Assembly: GCF_019649055.1 (NCBI RefSeq)
Contig: NW_026570245.1
Location: 1,178,001 to 1,242,000, forward strand
Direction: 5' to 3'
DNA: 64,000 nt
From: Paramacrobiotus metropolitanus
Taxonomy: Eukaryota > Tardigrada > Eutardigrada > Parachela > Macrobiotidae
Under the pieces are notes generated by a model, which had not been told where the DNA came from, searched no databases, and saw only the letters and a list, made by a program, of their open reading frames with translations. The translations under genes were made by a program, and so were the position numbers. Shown one piece after another: positions 1 to 13,526 of the stretch; the stretch's first letter is position 1, and every line of letters begins with the position of its first letter.

Positions 1-1826
1 TCCTAGGATGACGAGATAACGCCATGGCAGACGGAAGCGGTTCAGTCAGCAAGGGTTCAGCAGTCGACGGCACTGCTGCCTCAAATTCGCACCGTCCAAT
101 CGCGGCACGGTCAAATGCTTGCAGTTGCTCGAACCCAATCAATTCTCCGCTGATAATCAACCCGGTGATGCAGCCGACAAAGGAACGCGCCGACGCCGCG
201 ATACTCGACAGATCCACATCCGACGGAACTCCTCCGACGTATATAATATCGGAGATAATATCGGTGCCCTGAATCTGCACCTTTTCCTCCTGGACCACTT
301 GATCGTCCACGCTGATTTCAATCTTTTTCTTACGTTTACGTATGGACACGGTGTGCAGCACCCGGTCATCGTAGAAGCTTTTGTCGATGATCACCTTCAG
401 CTTTGCCGCCGAACCGCTACTGAAGGTCAATACAATCCGTCCGCCTTGAATGGACGCGGTCCAGTAATTATGGTCACGTTTATAATTTTTGCTGACTGAC
501 GCAATGAGTAATCCATCAGCTTGACCAGTGGCAAAGGAGAAACTGATGCTCGCATTAGCCGGTAACGTTTTTCCAGGTAGTTTTAAGTAACCGGCACTGT
601 TGCTGAAACTGACATCCCGAATCGCCCGATTACGACACCCCTGTTCCAAATCGACATGGTACACTCGACGCGACAGCAGATCAACCGTCGACACATCAAT
701 TTGAATGTCCTTCATGCAGCCGATAAATGGTTTATGGGAAATATTGTAGCGCGTTTGGAATACAAACCCTGGCGGTACACCGCCGAAATATACAGGACGG
801 TTGGCCAATTCCAGTCCATCGGGTTTGACCTGGGGCAGACTGGCTTTGATGTGGTCGTCATCAACCCGCAGATCAGCCAGGAACTCGTGGCGCTCGGCAC
901 GAACGTTGACGAAATTACCGGTATTAAAGCGACGGTTGGTGCTCACAAGAAGATGGTTATTTCCGCCTAGATAGAACTGGAATACGACTTTTCCGTCGCG
1001 CAGTTCCAAACTGATAAAATCTCCCATCGGTTCTTTGTCATTGGCACAAAGGAACAGCAGTGCGTTCTCGTCAAAAGTGCGGAATGTCAAGAAAATACTG
1101 TAACGTTTGTTGTTGTAGCGGCGAATCTGCGGAACGCTGGCGTAGCCCCCTCCGTTAAAGGTGTACGCGCCGACTTCCCCACCGCCTTCCGATGCGCTAA
1201 ATTTAATAGTCATGTTATTCATAACAACCCTTATTTTTCCATAGGATTCCGTTATGAATACCTGGTCACACAACCTGTACAGCCTTGTGTGTGCTTGAAA
1301 TTCCATAAACCAATTTGTTGACCATCAATCGCAATACCACCCAGGCAACCATAGAACTCCCGAGATAAAATTTCTGGAACCTTTAAGAAAAGACACAAAA
1401 TATTGCCAGTTGAAGTACTGACATGGATTAAATAATTTAGGATGCTTACGTCAACGCTGTTAGGCAAACCACCAACAAACATTTCCGAAGATCGATTCAA
1501 GTCCATTCGAGTAAAGCCAGCAGCAGAGCTCCCATTAATCAGCAATGGCGACGATTGTTGGGTTTCGGACATTGGCACCACACTCAGCTGTGCTGTATTT
1601 TTAACTCTAAATTCATCAAATCATCAGTCAAATGGCACAAAGTATCCAATAACCTAAGAAAAACTGCGCCACGTACCGTATGATTTCAATCTTGTACCAC
1701 ACATCTTTTTGCAACAATGAACTTTCTGTAGCACTGCGCTGGTCAGGTGGATGCTGAATGACTTTTGTGTCGTTCCCCACATTCCATACGAAACGCACTC
1801 GCCGTTCAAAAACCTCAACCGCCATG
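1..1826 (-). other. Laminin alpha LG modules (at least three, last cut by window edge)
   Basis: The exons at about 1,628-1,826 and 1,262-1,600 carry LG1, ending in the MFVGGLP and REFYGCLGGIAIDGQQIGLW blocks. A 65-base intron (1,197-1,261, donor CCAG/GTATTC, acceptor TTTAG/CGCATC) leads in phase to an exon open from 1,196 to base 1. That exon encodes LG2 (blocks VYFGGVPPGFVF and FIGCMKDIQIDV) and most of LG3 (IIYVGGVPSDVDL, FVGCITGLIISGELIG). LG modules bind integrins, dystroglycan and heparan sulfate. The reading frame of the last exon is complete up to the window edge. Confidence 0.88.
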
Positions 1827-4800
1827 AAATCTGGTTCCTAAAATAGAATAAATGTTTACTGCAGACAAGCAGCTGATCACGCGGGCACCGGTGACCTCTG
1901 TGTGACTTATACTCGTACTAACCAGAGCTAAACTCTTAGGATTGCCAATGTACATCAGTAACGCATTTCTTTCCGGTACAGATGTGGAATACGTTAATGT
2001 GATCGTATTAGCTGAGCTGGGAATAATGGGTGGCTCGTATGAACGTCGACACATCCCGTTGGCATCGTGGCTCAAAGAGATCTGCAGACTGGAAGCTGCC
2101 TGTTTTGTCGACAGAATAAGATTACGTAGTCGTTGAATTTTGCCGGCCATGTCACGGTGAAGACTGTCCAGAGTTTTGGTCATCCCCTCCAGCAGCGTCG
2201 TGTTACGACTGAGATAGTCCACATTAGAACCGACCTCTTTCACTGAAAAGCAGTAATTTAGAAACAACATCCATACAAAAGAAACCACGAGTGTTTCTAC
2301 AATGAAACGGTTAAAATCTCACCGATTTTTGCTGTGCGATTCAGCGACACAGGATCTATGCCTTTTTGGTCAAACCGCGGTCGTAGATGCACATTTACAT
2401 CGGTTCCAACAGCATCGGCGCGCTCCAGTAGCTTATTGGCTGCTTCCGATAGATCGGAAATGTTGTCGGCTAATTGCGCGATCTCATCACCCAGCACTGA
2501 AAAGATCAATACACCTCTACATAGTCACGATCACAGCACTAGCATGGATTACATGAGAATATTTTACTTGGAAGGTTAAACAGACGATCGCCGATCTTAT
2601 CCATTTCCAGTGCTGTTCGTAAATTACTGGCGTTGACTCCATCCAGTCGACCGAGTTCCTCGTCCAACTGTTCAGCTAAAGATGACACACTATCTTCTAG
2701 CAGTTCCCTGGCCGTTTCCTCCAGCTCCTGGCTCTGATTTATCATCTGGTGCGCAGTGACCCCCAGTTCCCGTTCGTCATCGGGAAAGACAACAGCCTGT
2801 ACTTGGTCGGCGTTTAACTGGGCTTCCGCAGTGTCATTCTGTGCTTGGCGGATATTGTTAATGATTGTGGCGTACACGCTGGCCGCACGAATGGGATTTT
2901 TCGTTGCTTCTTTTGATTCCTCGAATAAGCTGGAAAATAGTAGCGCAAAATTTCAGCATGACAAAACAAAAACGAAAAATTTAGATCGGCTAGAAAAAAA
3001 ACAGTAATTAAAATTGGTTTACCTGGCTAACATGTCGGCCTTGTCGACCAACATTTCTGAGTGCTGTAATGCCGGGCCCACTAGCGATTCTTTGTACTCG
3101 GGATTCAGAAGAGCCAATATACCGGAATTGTTGTTCATTTTTTCCAATGCCAGCCGGAAATCTTTTATCCTTGTGCGAGCATCCTAAGGCAGCACATATT
3201 GATGTAGCTTTATTCCAAAAGCAAAGGTCAAAAAACAGATAATACATTACGAATGACGACAGACAAAATGGACAGCTGATTTGCCCCGAAGAATGTTTCA
3301 GGAAAGGAATAATTGAGGGTAGTCTCGTCCCACAGGAGTAGTGACTGAACAGCGCAAGCATGGGTAGAGAAAGTGCTCGTATTAGCCAGAAAGAGATGTG
3401 AAATACAAACGCGACCAAATGTGCACACGGAATAAGAAAAGACACTTATCAAATTCAATGAATACCTCAAACGTGCGCGTGGCATTGCGATAATTATTTG
3501 AAGCTTCCTGTTTTTTCCGAATGCTTTGCTCCAGCACACCGGCAAGAGAGCTGTTGACCGCCTTGAAAGACTGACTATTTTTGTTAATATTGGCGATTTT
3601 GCGTGCATTTGTAGCGGACATTCTCCGGGCAACGCGGATGGCGGTTTCGGTGTCTTCAGTCAGAAACTTGTCCAGTTGTTCTAGCTTGCGTCGGATCTCC
3701 TGAAAACTGCGACGAGCCGCATGAACGAGCTCACCGCCGCTTTCCAATGCTTCGATTTCTGACAAAGTCGCTTGAAGGACGCTGCAACATTCAAATACAT
3801 AACACTGAACGGTCATCGCTTGCAGCTTTGATATGTTGCACGACGCAGTGTGTGTAAGCCCGTGCAATGAATTCCACGTGGTCAATACACGAGTTCAAGT
3901 ACCAGCTTGGTGAACTATACCTCCAGTTTCCTACTGCAGAGACGTTGTTGAACTTGTACGTATCGTTTGCCAAATTTGCGAGAATGTTTTCCGCCTCCAT
4001 TACGATCACCTCCACATTCAAGCTACCCTGGGAGTCTTCGCTTCGAACGTAATCCAACAAAGTACTAGCTAACTCTGAAAAGAAGCAAATGCGATAAATT
4101 ATGCCACTCTTGCAATATCACCCATTGTTCTCTTAATGCACTTACGGCGGATTTTTTGCTCTATGAGCGGAACATCCATACACACGGTTTCAATATTTTT
4201 ATTAGCCTGGCGACCAGCGCTCTTCGCCTGGATGGCCTCGCTTGCCGACTTGTTGGCCTTTTAATTATAACAAAACTCAGATGAATTCTTTTTCCAAAAC
4301 TGAACATTATAAAACCTATACCATAAGCATAACGCGACGAATATCCCGTTCTAGGTCGAACTGCAGTTCCAGTTGAGGAAATGAGGATGTCAGACTGCCA
4401 TCGGGACTCAAGCTGCTCTTCACAAAAATCTGTGATAATAACAAATTTCATTAGACCGTACAACCAACATAATGCTTTTAAGATAAATCATTGTTAGTAG
4501 AAGTTTACATCAAGCTGGTCATGGCGATCCTGAAGCCGGGCCAAACGAATTAGTGGCGCGCGGCTAAAGTCAGTGGAATTCGCTATCTCTAAATTGTAAT
4601 CCATGTTCCCAAATTCCTCCATCATGGTTTTAATGCAGGAATCATGCATACAATCTGCACAATACGATAAAAATGTTGGACAATTCACTTTCGTGTATAA
4701 TGGAAGAATAGTTCAATTAAACAAACATTCTTACTGATGCATCCAGCGGAAGTTATAACGTGACCTGCTTGACACTTTCCACAATCTCGTCCCTGCAGTC

Positions 4801-7800
4801 CACCGCGACATTGACACTGTCCGGATACAGGATGACAGTGTCCATTCAGTGCTCCAAACAGATTACAATGACATGGCGTACATGGAACGCCCTCTTTTGG
4901 ATTCCCATAAAATCCGCGCTCGCAAGTGTCACATTTGTCGCCCGCGAAACCCACTTGACACCGGTCACACAGATAGTCGTCGGCATCACCATTTCGGAAT
5001 AACGTACACGACTCGCTGTAATTATGTTCCAACGAGGGACATGCACAGCGCTTGCAGGGTTCGGAACCGGAACGCTTGGGATCGCCATAATAACCCTTCG
5101 CACAACGCTCGCAATGGTCACCCGCGGTATGACGTTGGCATTTGATGCATCGTCCGTTCTCGATATTACACTGGTCGGAATGATTCCAGCACATACATTT
5201 GGCAGCTTCTCCTAACAGCTTCAAGTGGTCCGGATGATCCAAGAAGTCCAAGGCGTATTTACGGAAATATCCCAACGCCGGCGACTGACAGGATGTCCCA
5301 TTGTATCCTAATGGACACTGGCACATTTCCACCCCGAGAGCCATTCGGCCGTTATCGTTCGGTCCGTTTCTCGGACTGGCTACTTCCATTTCCACGTCCC
5401 GGATTTCCATATGGACCGGAAACGGCATTGTATTGCCACGGATAATCAGATGTTGAATATTCTGCAGTGCCACCATTAACAACTCGCGCGTAACGGGTAA
5501 ATGCGGCGACTGCCGGTTGGTCCATTTGGTTTCGTGAAAATGGATCTCATATGAACCGCGATCATTTTCCCGGTGTGACTTATAATCCAGAATTATTCGA
5601 TTGTTTCCTTGCAGCAGAGCTAACGGAAAACCGGATAAAGTGCCGCGTGTTTTTCGGGTTTCTTCGGAATATTCCACGGAAAGCTTAAACCTCAGTTTGC
5701 CATTATAAGCCAAAATTTTATCCCCCAAAAACTGGTGTGGAAGATTCCAGTAGCATGGCGTCTGCGGATACTGCCTGGGCAAAAGCAGTGTGGAAGCGGC
5801 TTCGAAGCCAACAACGTCCATTGCCAAAGTACGATTCATCGGAGCGTTCTTAATATGATCGGAGAAGGAGATGTCTAGTTTGTTGCCGTAATGCGTAATG
5901 GATTTCCACACCAATGTGGCCTGATGACACCGATTGGTTCTCCCGGAACAGAAACATGTTGTACATCCGTCCGGTGTGTCCATGCTCAGTGAGAAGCTTC
6001 CGGTTTTGCACTGATCACACTGCCGACCAATTACATTCTTCCGGCATGAACACTGACCATTCTCTTCCTTGCAGCCACATTTTCCGTCACGGCAGCTCTC
6101 CATATCCGTTCCGCTTAATATACACCCGCACTCTTGACATTTCGGGAATCCATACCATCCCAGTTCACATTTGTCGCACTGTTTGCCCTCGTATCGACCC
6201 AGACACTGACAATCACCGGTGACCACATCGCATTCCTTTGATTTCGCTCCGACCGAACTGCAGTTGCATGGTTTGCATCCCAAGAACGGGTGGTAGTCGT
6301 AACTATACGGACCACATCGTTCACACCGCTCACCCACCGTGTGCGGGGGACACACGCATTCGCCGGTGACCCGATCGCAGACTTGGCCCGGCGCACGGCA
6401 CACCGGGCATTTCGTGCATCCATTCGCTGAAAGCCCATAATAACCCACTTGGCATTCGGAGCACCGTCGACCGGTAACCCCCGCTTTGCACCCACATTGC
6501 CCGGAAATGGGATCGCACGATGGATCGACGGATCCCATGCTGTGACATGAGCAGCCAACACAGCCCTTCCCCGACGTGATATCCCAGAAACCATCCACGC
6601 AACGATTGCATGTACGGCCCACAACGTTGGGCTGACAGTGACATTGTCCATGTATTTGCTCGCAAGTCTGGTTGACCGACGCGGTTTGCTCGCATCCACA
6701 CGGACGACATCCCGAAGCGGAGAAACCATAGTAGCCTTCCTGACAGCGCCGACAGTGAACGCCAAAGACACCCGGCAGACACTGACATTGCCCGGAGATG
6801 GGATCACATTCGGAGGAAATGGAGCCTGTCATGTCACAGTCGCACGGCAAGCATCCTTCGGTAATCCGTCCAAACCCCCGGCCGCAGCGATCACATTTCC
6901 GGCCTTCGTACCCAGGTTTACATTGGCACTGTCCGGAGTATTTGTCGCATTCGGTCTGCTCCGAGCCGATAGGACTGCAGTCGCAAGCCCGGCAGTCGTG
7001 GCGTAGAGCACTCCCGTAGTAACCGGTCTCACACCGTTCACAGTTGAATCCTTCGGTATGGCCGACGCATTTTAGACATTTTCCGGATAATCGTTCGCAG
7101 TTACCCAAGGCCGCTGAATCGATATTACCATTGCAGTCACAAGGCTGGCAAAAGTTACCCGGTACAAGAGGATTACCGAAATACCCATCCGCACACCTAC
7201 CAATGCCAATACAACACACTATCAGACTGCTAACACGATTCTAATTTACGATCTTTTGCTTACATTTCGCATTTAGCGCCGACATAACCAAAAGGACAGT
7301 TCGTGCAGACGTAATCATCAGGCAGTGTCAGGGACTTTCCAGTCATGCAAGTGGGACTAAAGTTGTTTGTGGATAATAATGAAGGACAAGCGCATGGTTT
7401 ACAAGCTTCGGGGTCACCGCTTTGAGCGTCTCCATAATAACCAGAGGCACAAGTTTCGCAGAAGAAACCTAATAAAATTGAAAATTTTAGAAAGTTTACG
7501 GACTTTGATTGCATTATTCTTAAAAAACAAATATAAACGCGATCCGGATCCAATAATGCGTTTATATAAAACTGTTTTTACATAGGGTAATGTTACAGAA
7601 ACGCATACCGGTAGTGTTATGTTGGCAATCTCGACATTCTCCAGAGGATGGATCGCAGTGAGAAGCATGAGCATAGCACTGACATGGCACACAGATGCCA
7701 TTATACAACGTACTATTAACCCTGCGATGCCCAGCAGTGCACGTCTCACAGGACAGACCGGAGTATCCCGCCGGGCAGGAACATTCTTCCACCGAGGTTA

Positions 7801-10800
7801 ATCGGAGCCCTTCTCGTGCATTCCGGTCAGCCTACAGAAACATTTTTATAACATCGCAAAAAGCAAAAACAGTAGGTATAAAATTAATACAAATGTGCAG
7901 CACAGTTAGGTGCTTATTTCCGTATTCAGTGCCTTTACTCGTTCGCAAAAAATGATCCTTGTGTACGACTAGATGCCAAAGCACAAACCTGAGATATTGC
8001 AACCATAAGCAAACGCGATTCTAGTTGCCTGGTATGGTAAGTCCCGCGAATCATCAACTTCTCCACATTGGCCAACACTGTCATGAAAATCTCCTTCGAC
8101 ACACTTTCCGACAGTATCCCATTCAAACTGACGTGGTTCCACCCTTGTTCCTGCAGTAGGACCGATAGATGATGTGGTGTCGATTCACGGAAAAAGCGCT
8201 CGCCTTTGCCAATGCGCATTCCGTTGCCTTCCATGATAACATCCACATCGGCGGTATAGCTGCCAGTCAGATCTCCTCGACCTTTGATAAACGTGATGGA
8301 ATAGTCCAGTTTGCCGCCATAACTGACTAAACGATTACCGCGGTATTCCTTCGGAGCTAACCAGTAAAACACATCCAATTCATAAGAATCGTCGGCCACA
8401 ATAACCGGTGTTCCATTTAAGTACGTTGGGTAAAGGATCCGAGAGCCGGTTATATCGGTAAGAATCCATCCGTCTAGCGTAACCGTTTTGGTCACGTTCC
8501 CGTTTACACTCTGACACACATCCGTCACACCGAAACAAAAGCATGGGGAACATCCCTGCGGATTGGCGGCATCCAGGTTGAAGAAACCTTCCTTACAGCG
8601 CTCACACCGACTGCCTTCGACATTGTCCTTGCAGATGCATTCGTCGCCACATGCTTCCCCGTTCTTGCTTCCGGCGTAACTGCATGGACATGGTTCGCAT
8701 CTTGGATAATTTCGGTAGCCGGGAGCGCAGTGGTCACAACTGTAAACGATTCAAGGAAAATTAATAGAATGACCTTTGCGCCATCAGGACACTTTTTACC
8801 AAGTTTATTCATTAAGTGGTTTGGAATTTCCATTAACAATGTTAAATTATTTTTTCAGCAGGTTTAAAATTGAGTTAGTTATGTTAACACGTAAATAAAG
8901 CAAAATTCATTACAATCCATTTTACCGTGGTCCTCCGAAGCCTTCCAGACAGACACAATCTCCCGGCTGCAGATCGCCAAACATGGCCTCTTCGTTGGCG
9001 ATGCACTGTCCGGTCGTCCCGATTCCCGCCGTCTCGCATTCACACGGCAAACACCCGATCGGATTAAACTTATCCACCCCCAGCGGCCGGAAGAATCCGT
9101 CCTTACATCGTTCACAATTCAGTCCGGTGGTATTATGCTGACAATCCAAACAAACCCCACCACCTTCATATTTGCCGGTGATACTCAGGCTCTGACGGGA
9201 CTGCGCCACACCGTAATCATACACACATTCATCGGCATGCCCGTGACACTGGCAGCCTTCGCACACCGCGGCGTCATCCACCGTGCCGGGTTTCCAGGGT
9301 TTTTGGTTGAAGAGCGGACAGCAGCGCTCGCAACTCTCTCCGCATGTGTTGTGAGCGCACCGACAACGAGCCACGCCTTCGGAATCGGTGGGACAATCAC
9401 GAGCGTGCCCCGAACAGATGCACTGGCCGCCGATGGAGATATCTTTGATGGAATAGAAATACTGTAGCCAAAAAAACACATAATGATTTCTTTTACTGGG
9501 CCACGTTCTTTTAACTCTTGCGCTAAAAACATGGCAAATAGACAAAATACACGCAAATCAATGTAATGTATATGTAATCAATTGTACAATGCAAAATTGT
9601 AGTTATAGTATTTGATAATTCGAGTTCATGATTTAAGTACTGATCTCGCCTTTACCTAAGAAAAATAAATAGATAAGATAAATAAGAAAATTTTTAAAAA
9701 TAAAAATTTTTTCTAGTGACTCAAAACCACATACACGTCGAGTTTCCGAAGAATCCAGCACGCGCTTCGAATTAATCTGCCGCATAAGATCGGCCGTCAG
9801 AGTGTGCAGACGCACCAGCCGCAGTCGCACGTAACGAGCTACCGTAAACTCCTGTAAAAATATTGCCGCTCAATTTCTGACTGCTCAAACGCTGCAGAGT
9901 CGAAACACTGTTGTTTTCACCGTTAGTGCTTTGGACGCTCCATCTCCTGCCGTTCGATCATTAATCAACGACGTGTGAATTTCTCCATCTTCCAGCGGAT
10001 GAATTTTACTGAAGTCCGTCGAACAAATGACCTGGTCATCACTGTCGAAGCGCTTCCTTCCCGACGTCCCGGGAACGCCGAACAGTTCCTGGCATTCTTC
10101 ATCATTACGCGCAAAGTACTGCCACGGATGGTACGTTATGTTGTCTAAAGAGCGCGCCAATTCCCATGCAGCCGGACGCGGGGAGTTGGCCACTTTGACA
10201 ATGATGTAGGCCACTTGATAGCGCTGAAGCAGATGAGATTTCTCAGTTAGCTTACAGACTGTACAGTCTTTTGAATACGTCCGGATGTGCAAAATCTACC
10301 TGGCGAAGATCAATGGTGATGGTGATATATTCGTACACATTTCCGTTGGCCACACTGGGGCTTTGCCACCAACGCGGTGAACCGTCGATGGCATTCTCGA
10401 TAGTATGGCGCTGTGCGGGATCACTGCTGTTAGCGTCGCAGATTCCGCATTGAGGTGGTCTGCAGTGCAACAAAGTACTGGTTGGCGCGCTTTTACACAA
10501 CTACAATTCTCCAAACAAAGCTTAAGCGGGAAAGAAAATAAAATATAGCTTTAAATATGAAAATAAGGATTAGTTCAATTTTATGGCGATAGTTTATGCA
10601 CGAGGTAGTTCATATGACTGTTATTATAGTCATACTTCATAAGCACGTGTTCCACCAGTTTACAGTACACTTCCGGTCGTTCCAGTCCACAAGTCGCATT
10701 GGTGGTCGCGCGTGCATTTGCAGCCAGGTTAAGGATTACCGGGAATAATGGACCTCGTGCTACGAAATCGGAAGATCCATATTTACAAACATCACCGTAT

Positions 10801-13526
10801 TCGTTTGTGAGGAGTGAACTAAATTTCGCTGGATTGACTAGCTCGCAGCCTAACACTACTTACTTACTTATTTACGTGTAACATATAAATGTTAACTATT
10901 TAGCAATGTGCGCTTACACCAGTTATTACGTGGGCGGGTAATGAATGCTATTTCCCACAAGATTAATCTATGTATCTACTTATTGTTATCAAACGTTGCT
11001 ATATGTAAATTTTATTATCACAAAAAAGCATAAAACCACAAGAAATCTTGGCGGCATGCTGCTATCGACCAACTAAGTATCGGGCTTTTGGAAAAAATCA
11101 TTAAATTTTGTAAACATGGGCTGCCAATTGCATGTTCTGTAAGACACAAAACAATGGATTTGCAGATCGTACGTATGACGTACGACTACGAATGCAAAAA
11201 CTGAATGCTTTTTAATTTTTTCCGACGAATTCCAGATTTTCTCATAGCAGCTGCATAATGCAAATCGGAACATTGAGATGTGATTGTTATTGCTTCAAAA
11301 CCAGCTCGCGAAACTGACCACACGTGCAAGAATATTAATCGTAACAATTGATATTTACGATCTTAAGAGTTATCAATAATAAAATAAATATGACTGTAGT
11401 AGTTCATAACTTCATACGCATCAAATTTTAATGCATATGCTGTATGTACTCTGTACAGCAGTAATAATTTTCGATTTGAACTATCCGGCTGGTCAACTGC
11501 ATCAACTGAATCAAGCACTTTGTAGCGGCGATAGCCGTAGTGGACGTCGATAGTTTAATGATGTTTAAGTTCCAATTGCACGCCGCAGATCATGAGAATT
11601 CTCGTCAGATTGTTAAGACAAATATTTCCAGAGCAAACAAGACATATTGAAATACCGTGGAGCGGCACTTCTATTTGACGCATGCAATATTCAAGCAAGT
11701 ACTCGACTTTGGTTTCTATAACATTCAGATACAACACTCGTGGCGGTCAAATGGCTACAAAAATGTAACAAAAATTGCCCTGATTGAAGAAAGGCTGCTG
11801 AATTTCTTATCATTAAAGCAGACAAAAATTTAAGCACATTAATTAGGTTTTCACGGAAAACAAATGCCAGTTTTGCCACTGTTTGTTCTCTTTCAAGTAA
11901 TTTTTTATATTCGCGTATATGTACTCGTATAATCTTCGTATAAATACAATATACATACTTATAGCTTTATTTTCTCTTTACCAAAATTCACAGTGCGTAG
12001 CTTCGGTTAATACTAGTACTACGCTATTCTTGCGACTGATTTATATTTTTTTATTTTTGCCGGTGAAACAAAATTCATATTGTAAGTGATTAAAGTTGCA
12101 AGTTGCGGCCAAAGCAAAAGCATAACAAAAAGTCTGCGCTCCTGAAAATGTCAATCTCGGCCAGTATTGGAATCAGACAGCTTTGAAACAGGATAAGGAA
12201 ATGGACTCCCGAAGCGTAATGACAAGAATGCTGTTCATGTTATTACGCTGACAAGCCCTGACGATATACGAGTATGTTGAGCACAGCTGTATTCTCCAGA
12301 AGCATGACAATCGCCATGACCGAAATCACTCGATCGACGATTTGCCGGATAATCCTATTAAGATGCACTACTTATCTCTAAACCGTCCCAGTCTCCCTTA
12401 CTGCTCCCGCCGTCCCGGTTCGGCCGTTAAAGTGCTCGACATACAAACAAGAATTCAATCTTCTCTCATGTATCAGCTATGTTTTATGAGCGGATGTATA
12501 CATGACATCTCAATATACAGTTAACGATACAGATTGTTTGTAGCGGCACATTTGTTCATTCCTACGTAAAAATTTTTTCATGGTGAAATCATATTATTTG
12601 CAAAAAATACTGAAAAGCAAATTTCGTCACAGTTTTGTTGTAGGTTTACAGACGCTCGTTAGCAAATTTCAACAGCTTAATTGGCTAACAGCGGCAAAGC
12701 ACTACTTGAGCGAGGCAAAATGAACCGGTAATTTAATGACCAATGTGTAATGGATTCCAGCGACCAGAAACAGCTGCAGGTCACAAACAATGCTTGCATG
12801 ATCCATTCAAAGGAAAATGCGTATCAGAACAATTGTATCCAGCCATAAAGCAATATATTTGTAGTCCGATAGCTGTCAAGATAAGCACAACTGCACGGGG
12901 ATCGCTTTTCCATTCAATCGACTGGAAAGAATGCTCACACAGAGCCTATGGACAGTGTTTCTTATCATTAAATGACCGTCCACGGGACAGGTAATTGATG
13001 GGTTACCGGGATTAAAGAGCGTGAGAATTGCTACTTGCTGCATCAGACATTAATGACGAATTGCAAACCTTTTCAAAGGGAAGGCATATAAACTAGGGGT
13101 AACTGGTGATTTCGTTTTATTGTATGCGCATAATATAATTACCTTAAAGCTGTGGAAGTACAAACCGCAAATTATGACCCTTGGAGTTGTAAGCTCGCTG
13201 AATTTGTGTTTAACGATATTAAAGGCCTCAATATCAAATCGAAATAGCAAAATAATTTAACTAGTGGATGTAATGTGTGTCACTGCGTTTAAATATAATA
13301 TATTCCATGTTTTCCATGCATGCGTATGATTAAGGAGAAGCGGGAAAAAATATGTTGTACCTTCCTCCTCGTTATTCGAAAAAGGAAATCGCATGTACTC
13401 CAACCGAGGCTGCAGGGCAGCATCGATTTGTCCATGACTTTTGGATAAGAATAACACAGGGATTAGCAGAAAGGCTATAGTCCTGATAATGCAGCAAGGA
13501 AAAGTAATCCGCCCTAATATCTTCAT
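1..13526 (-). CDS. Laminin subunit alpha (alpha-1/2 type), 3' part beyond window
   Basis: Basement-membrane glycoprotein, secreted and assembled as an alpha-beta-gamma trimer. Reading the minus strand from 13,526 I see a signal peptide, a laminin N-terminal (LN) domain, EGF-like LE repeats, a first L4 (laminin IV) domain, more LE repeats, a second L4 domain, more LE repeats, a multi-exon coiled-coil region, then LG modules running off base 1. LN plus two L4 domains is the alpha-1/2 (Drosophila wing blister) arrangement. Exons I could join in frame are 13,361-13,526, 10,636-10,849, 10,300-10,459, 9,921-10,223, 9,735-9,851, 8,926-9,461, 7,989-8,741, 7,609-7,831, 7,264-7,468, 4,735-7,196, and at the 3' end 1,262-about 1,600 and 1-1,196. 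Eight or nine smaller exons between 1.6 and 4.7 kb are only approximately placed. All checked introns are GT-AG, and no frame break was found. Confidence 0.93.
1600..4656 (-). other. Laminin alpha coiled-coil (domains I/II) exons
   Basis: A run of small exons encodes heptad-rich sequence that forms the trimeric laminin rod. The first (about 4,510-4,656) starts DCMHDSCIKTMMEEFG. Others cover about 3,790-4,075, 3,470-3,780, 3,020-3,185, 2,570-2,930, 2,320-2,500 and 1,830-2,240. Typical segments are LLEDSVSSLAEQLDEELGRL and LADNISDLSEAANKLLERAD. Introns here are 60-280 bases. Exact splice sites were not all resolved, so boundaries are approximate. Confidence 0.8.
4735..7196 (-). other. Laminin alpha large LE exon with second L4 domain
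   Basis: A single 2.46-kb exon encodes roughly a dozen LE repeats with regular spacing (CQCLPGVFGVHCRRCQEGYYGF, CHCQPNVVGRTCNRC). At about 5,300-5,900 there is a second L4 domain (YWNLPHQFLGDKILAYNGKL, LLMVALQNIQHLIIRG), followed by three or four more LE repeats. The exon ends at a GCATCA/GTAAGA donor in the last LE repeat, before the coiled-coil exons. The second L4 copy is what places the chain in the alpha-1/2 class. Confidence 0.9.
7264..9461 (-). other. Laminin alpha LE repeats and first L4 domain
   Basis: Exons 8,926-9,461, 7,989-8,741, 7,609-7,831 and 7,264-7,468 encode cysteine-rich LE repeats (CxCxxxxxGxxCxxC patterns such as CRCAHNTCGESCERC and CQHNTTGLNCERC). They surround a cysteine-free L4 module at about 8,000-8,460 (ELDVFYWLAPKEYRGNRLVSYGGKL). 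The L4 module interrupts one LE repeat, as usual in laminin alpha and gamma chains. The 8,926/8,741 splice joins in phase 2 within an LE repeat. Confidence 0.88.
9735..10849 (-). other. Laminin alpha LN domain exons
   Basis: Four exons (10,636-10,849; 10,300-10,459; 9,921-10,223; 9,735-9,851) join in phase to a complete LN polymerisation domain. Recognisable blocks include NATCGLERPEVYCKLVEHV, PPQCGICDAN, IDGSPRWWQSPS, ITIDLRQ, YQVAYIIVKVANSPRPAAWE, a YHPWQYFA block and the closing ARYVRLRLVRLHTLTADLM. The next exon opens with YFYSIKDISIGGQCICSGHA, the usual LN-to-LE junction. LN domains join laminin heterotrimers into a network, so this chain should be polymerisation-competent. Confidence 0.9.
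10850..13360 (-). other. Laminin intron 1, no gene seen
   Basis: A 2.5-kb intron lies between the signal-peptide exon and the LN domain. It is AT-rich and holds only short ORFs without recognisable protein features. I see no transposon, RNA gene or long repeat in it. Its length could allow regulatory elements, but none can be pointed to from sequence alone. Confidence 0.6.
13361..13526 (-). other. Laminin alpha exon 1: start codon and signal peptide
   Basis: Starts MKILGRITF and continues with a hydrophobic run (IIRTIAFLLIPVLFL) ending near SKSHGQ, a typical cleavable signal peptide. The exon ends in phase 1 at a GAAG/GTACAAC donor. It joins in frame to the exon at 10,849 that begins the LN domain (GCELVNPAKF). 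The 2.5-kb first intron is much longer than the gene's other introns, many of which are under 100 to a few hundred bases. Confidence 0.8.
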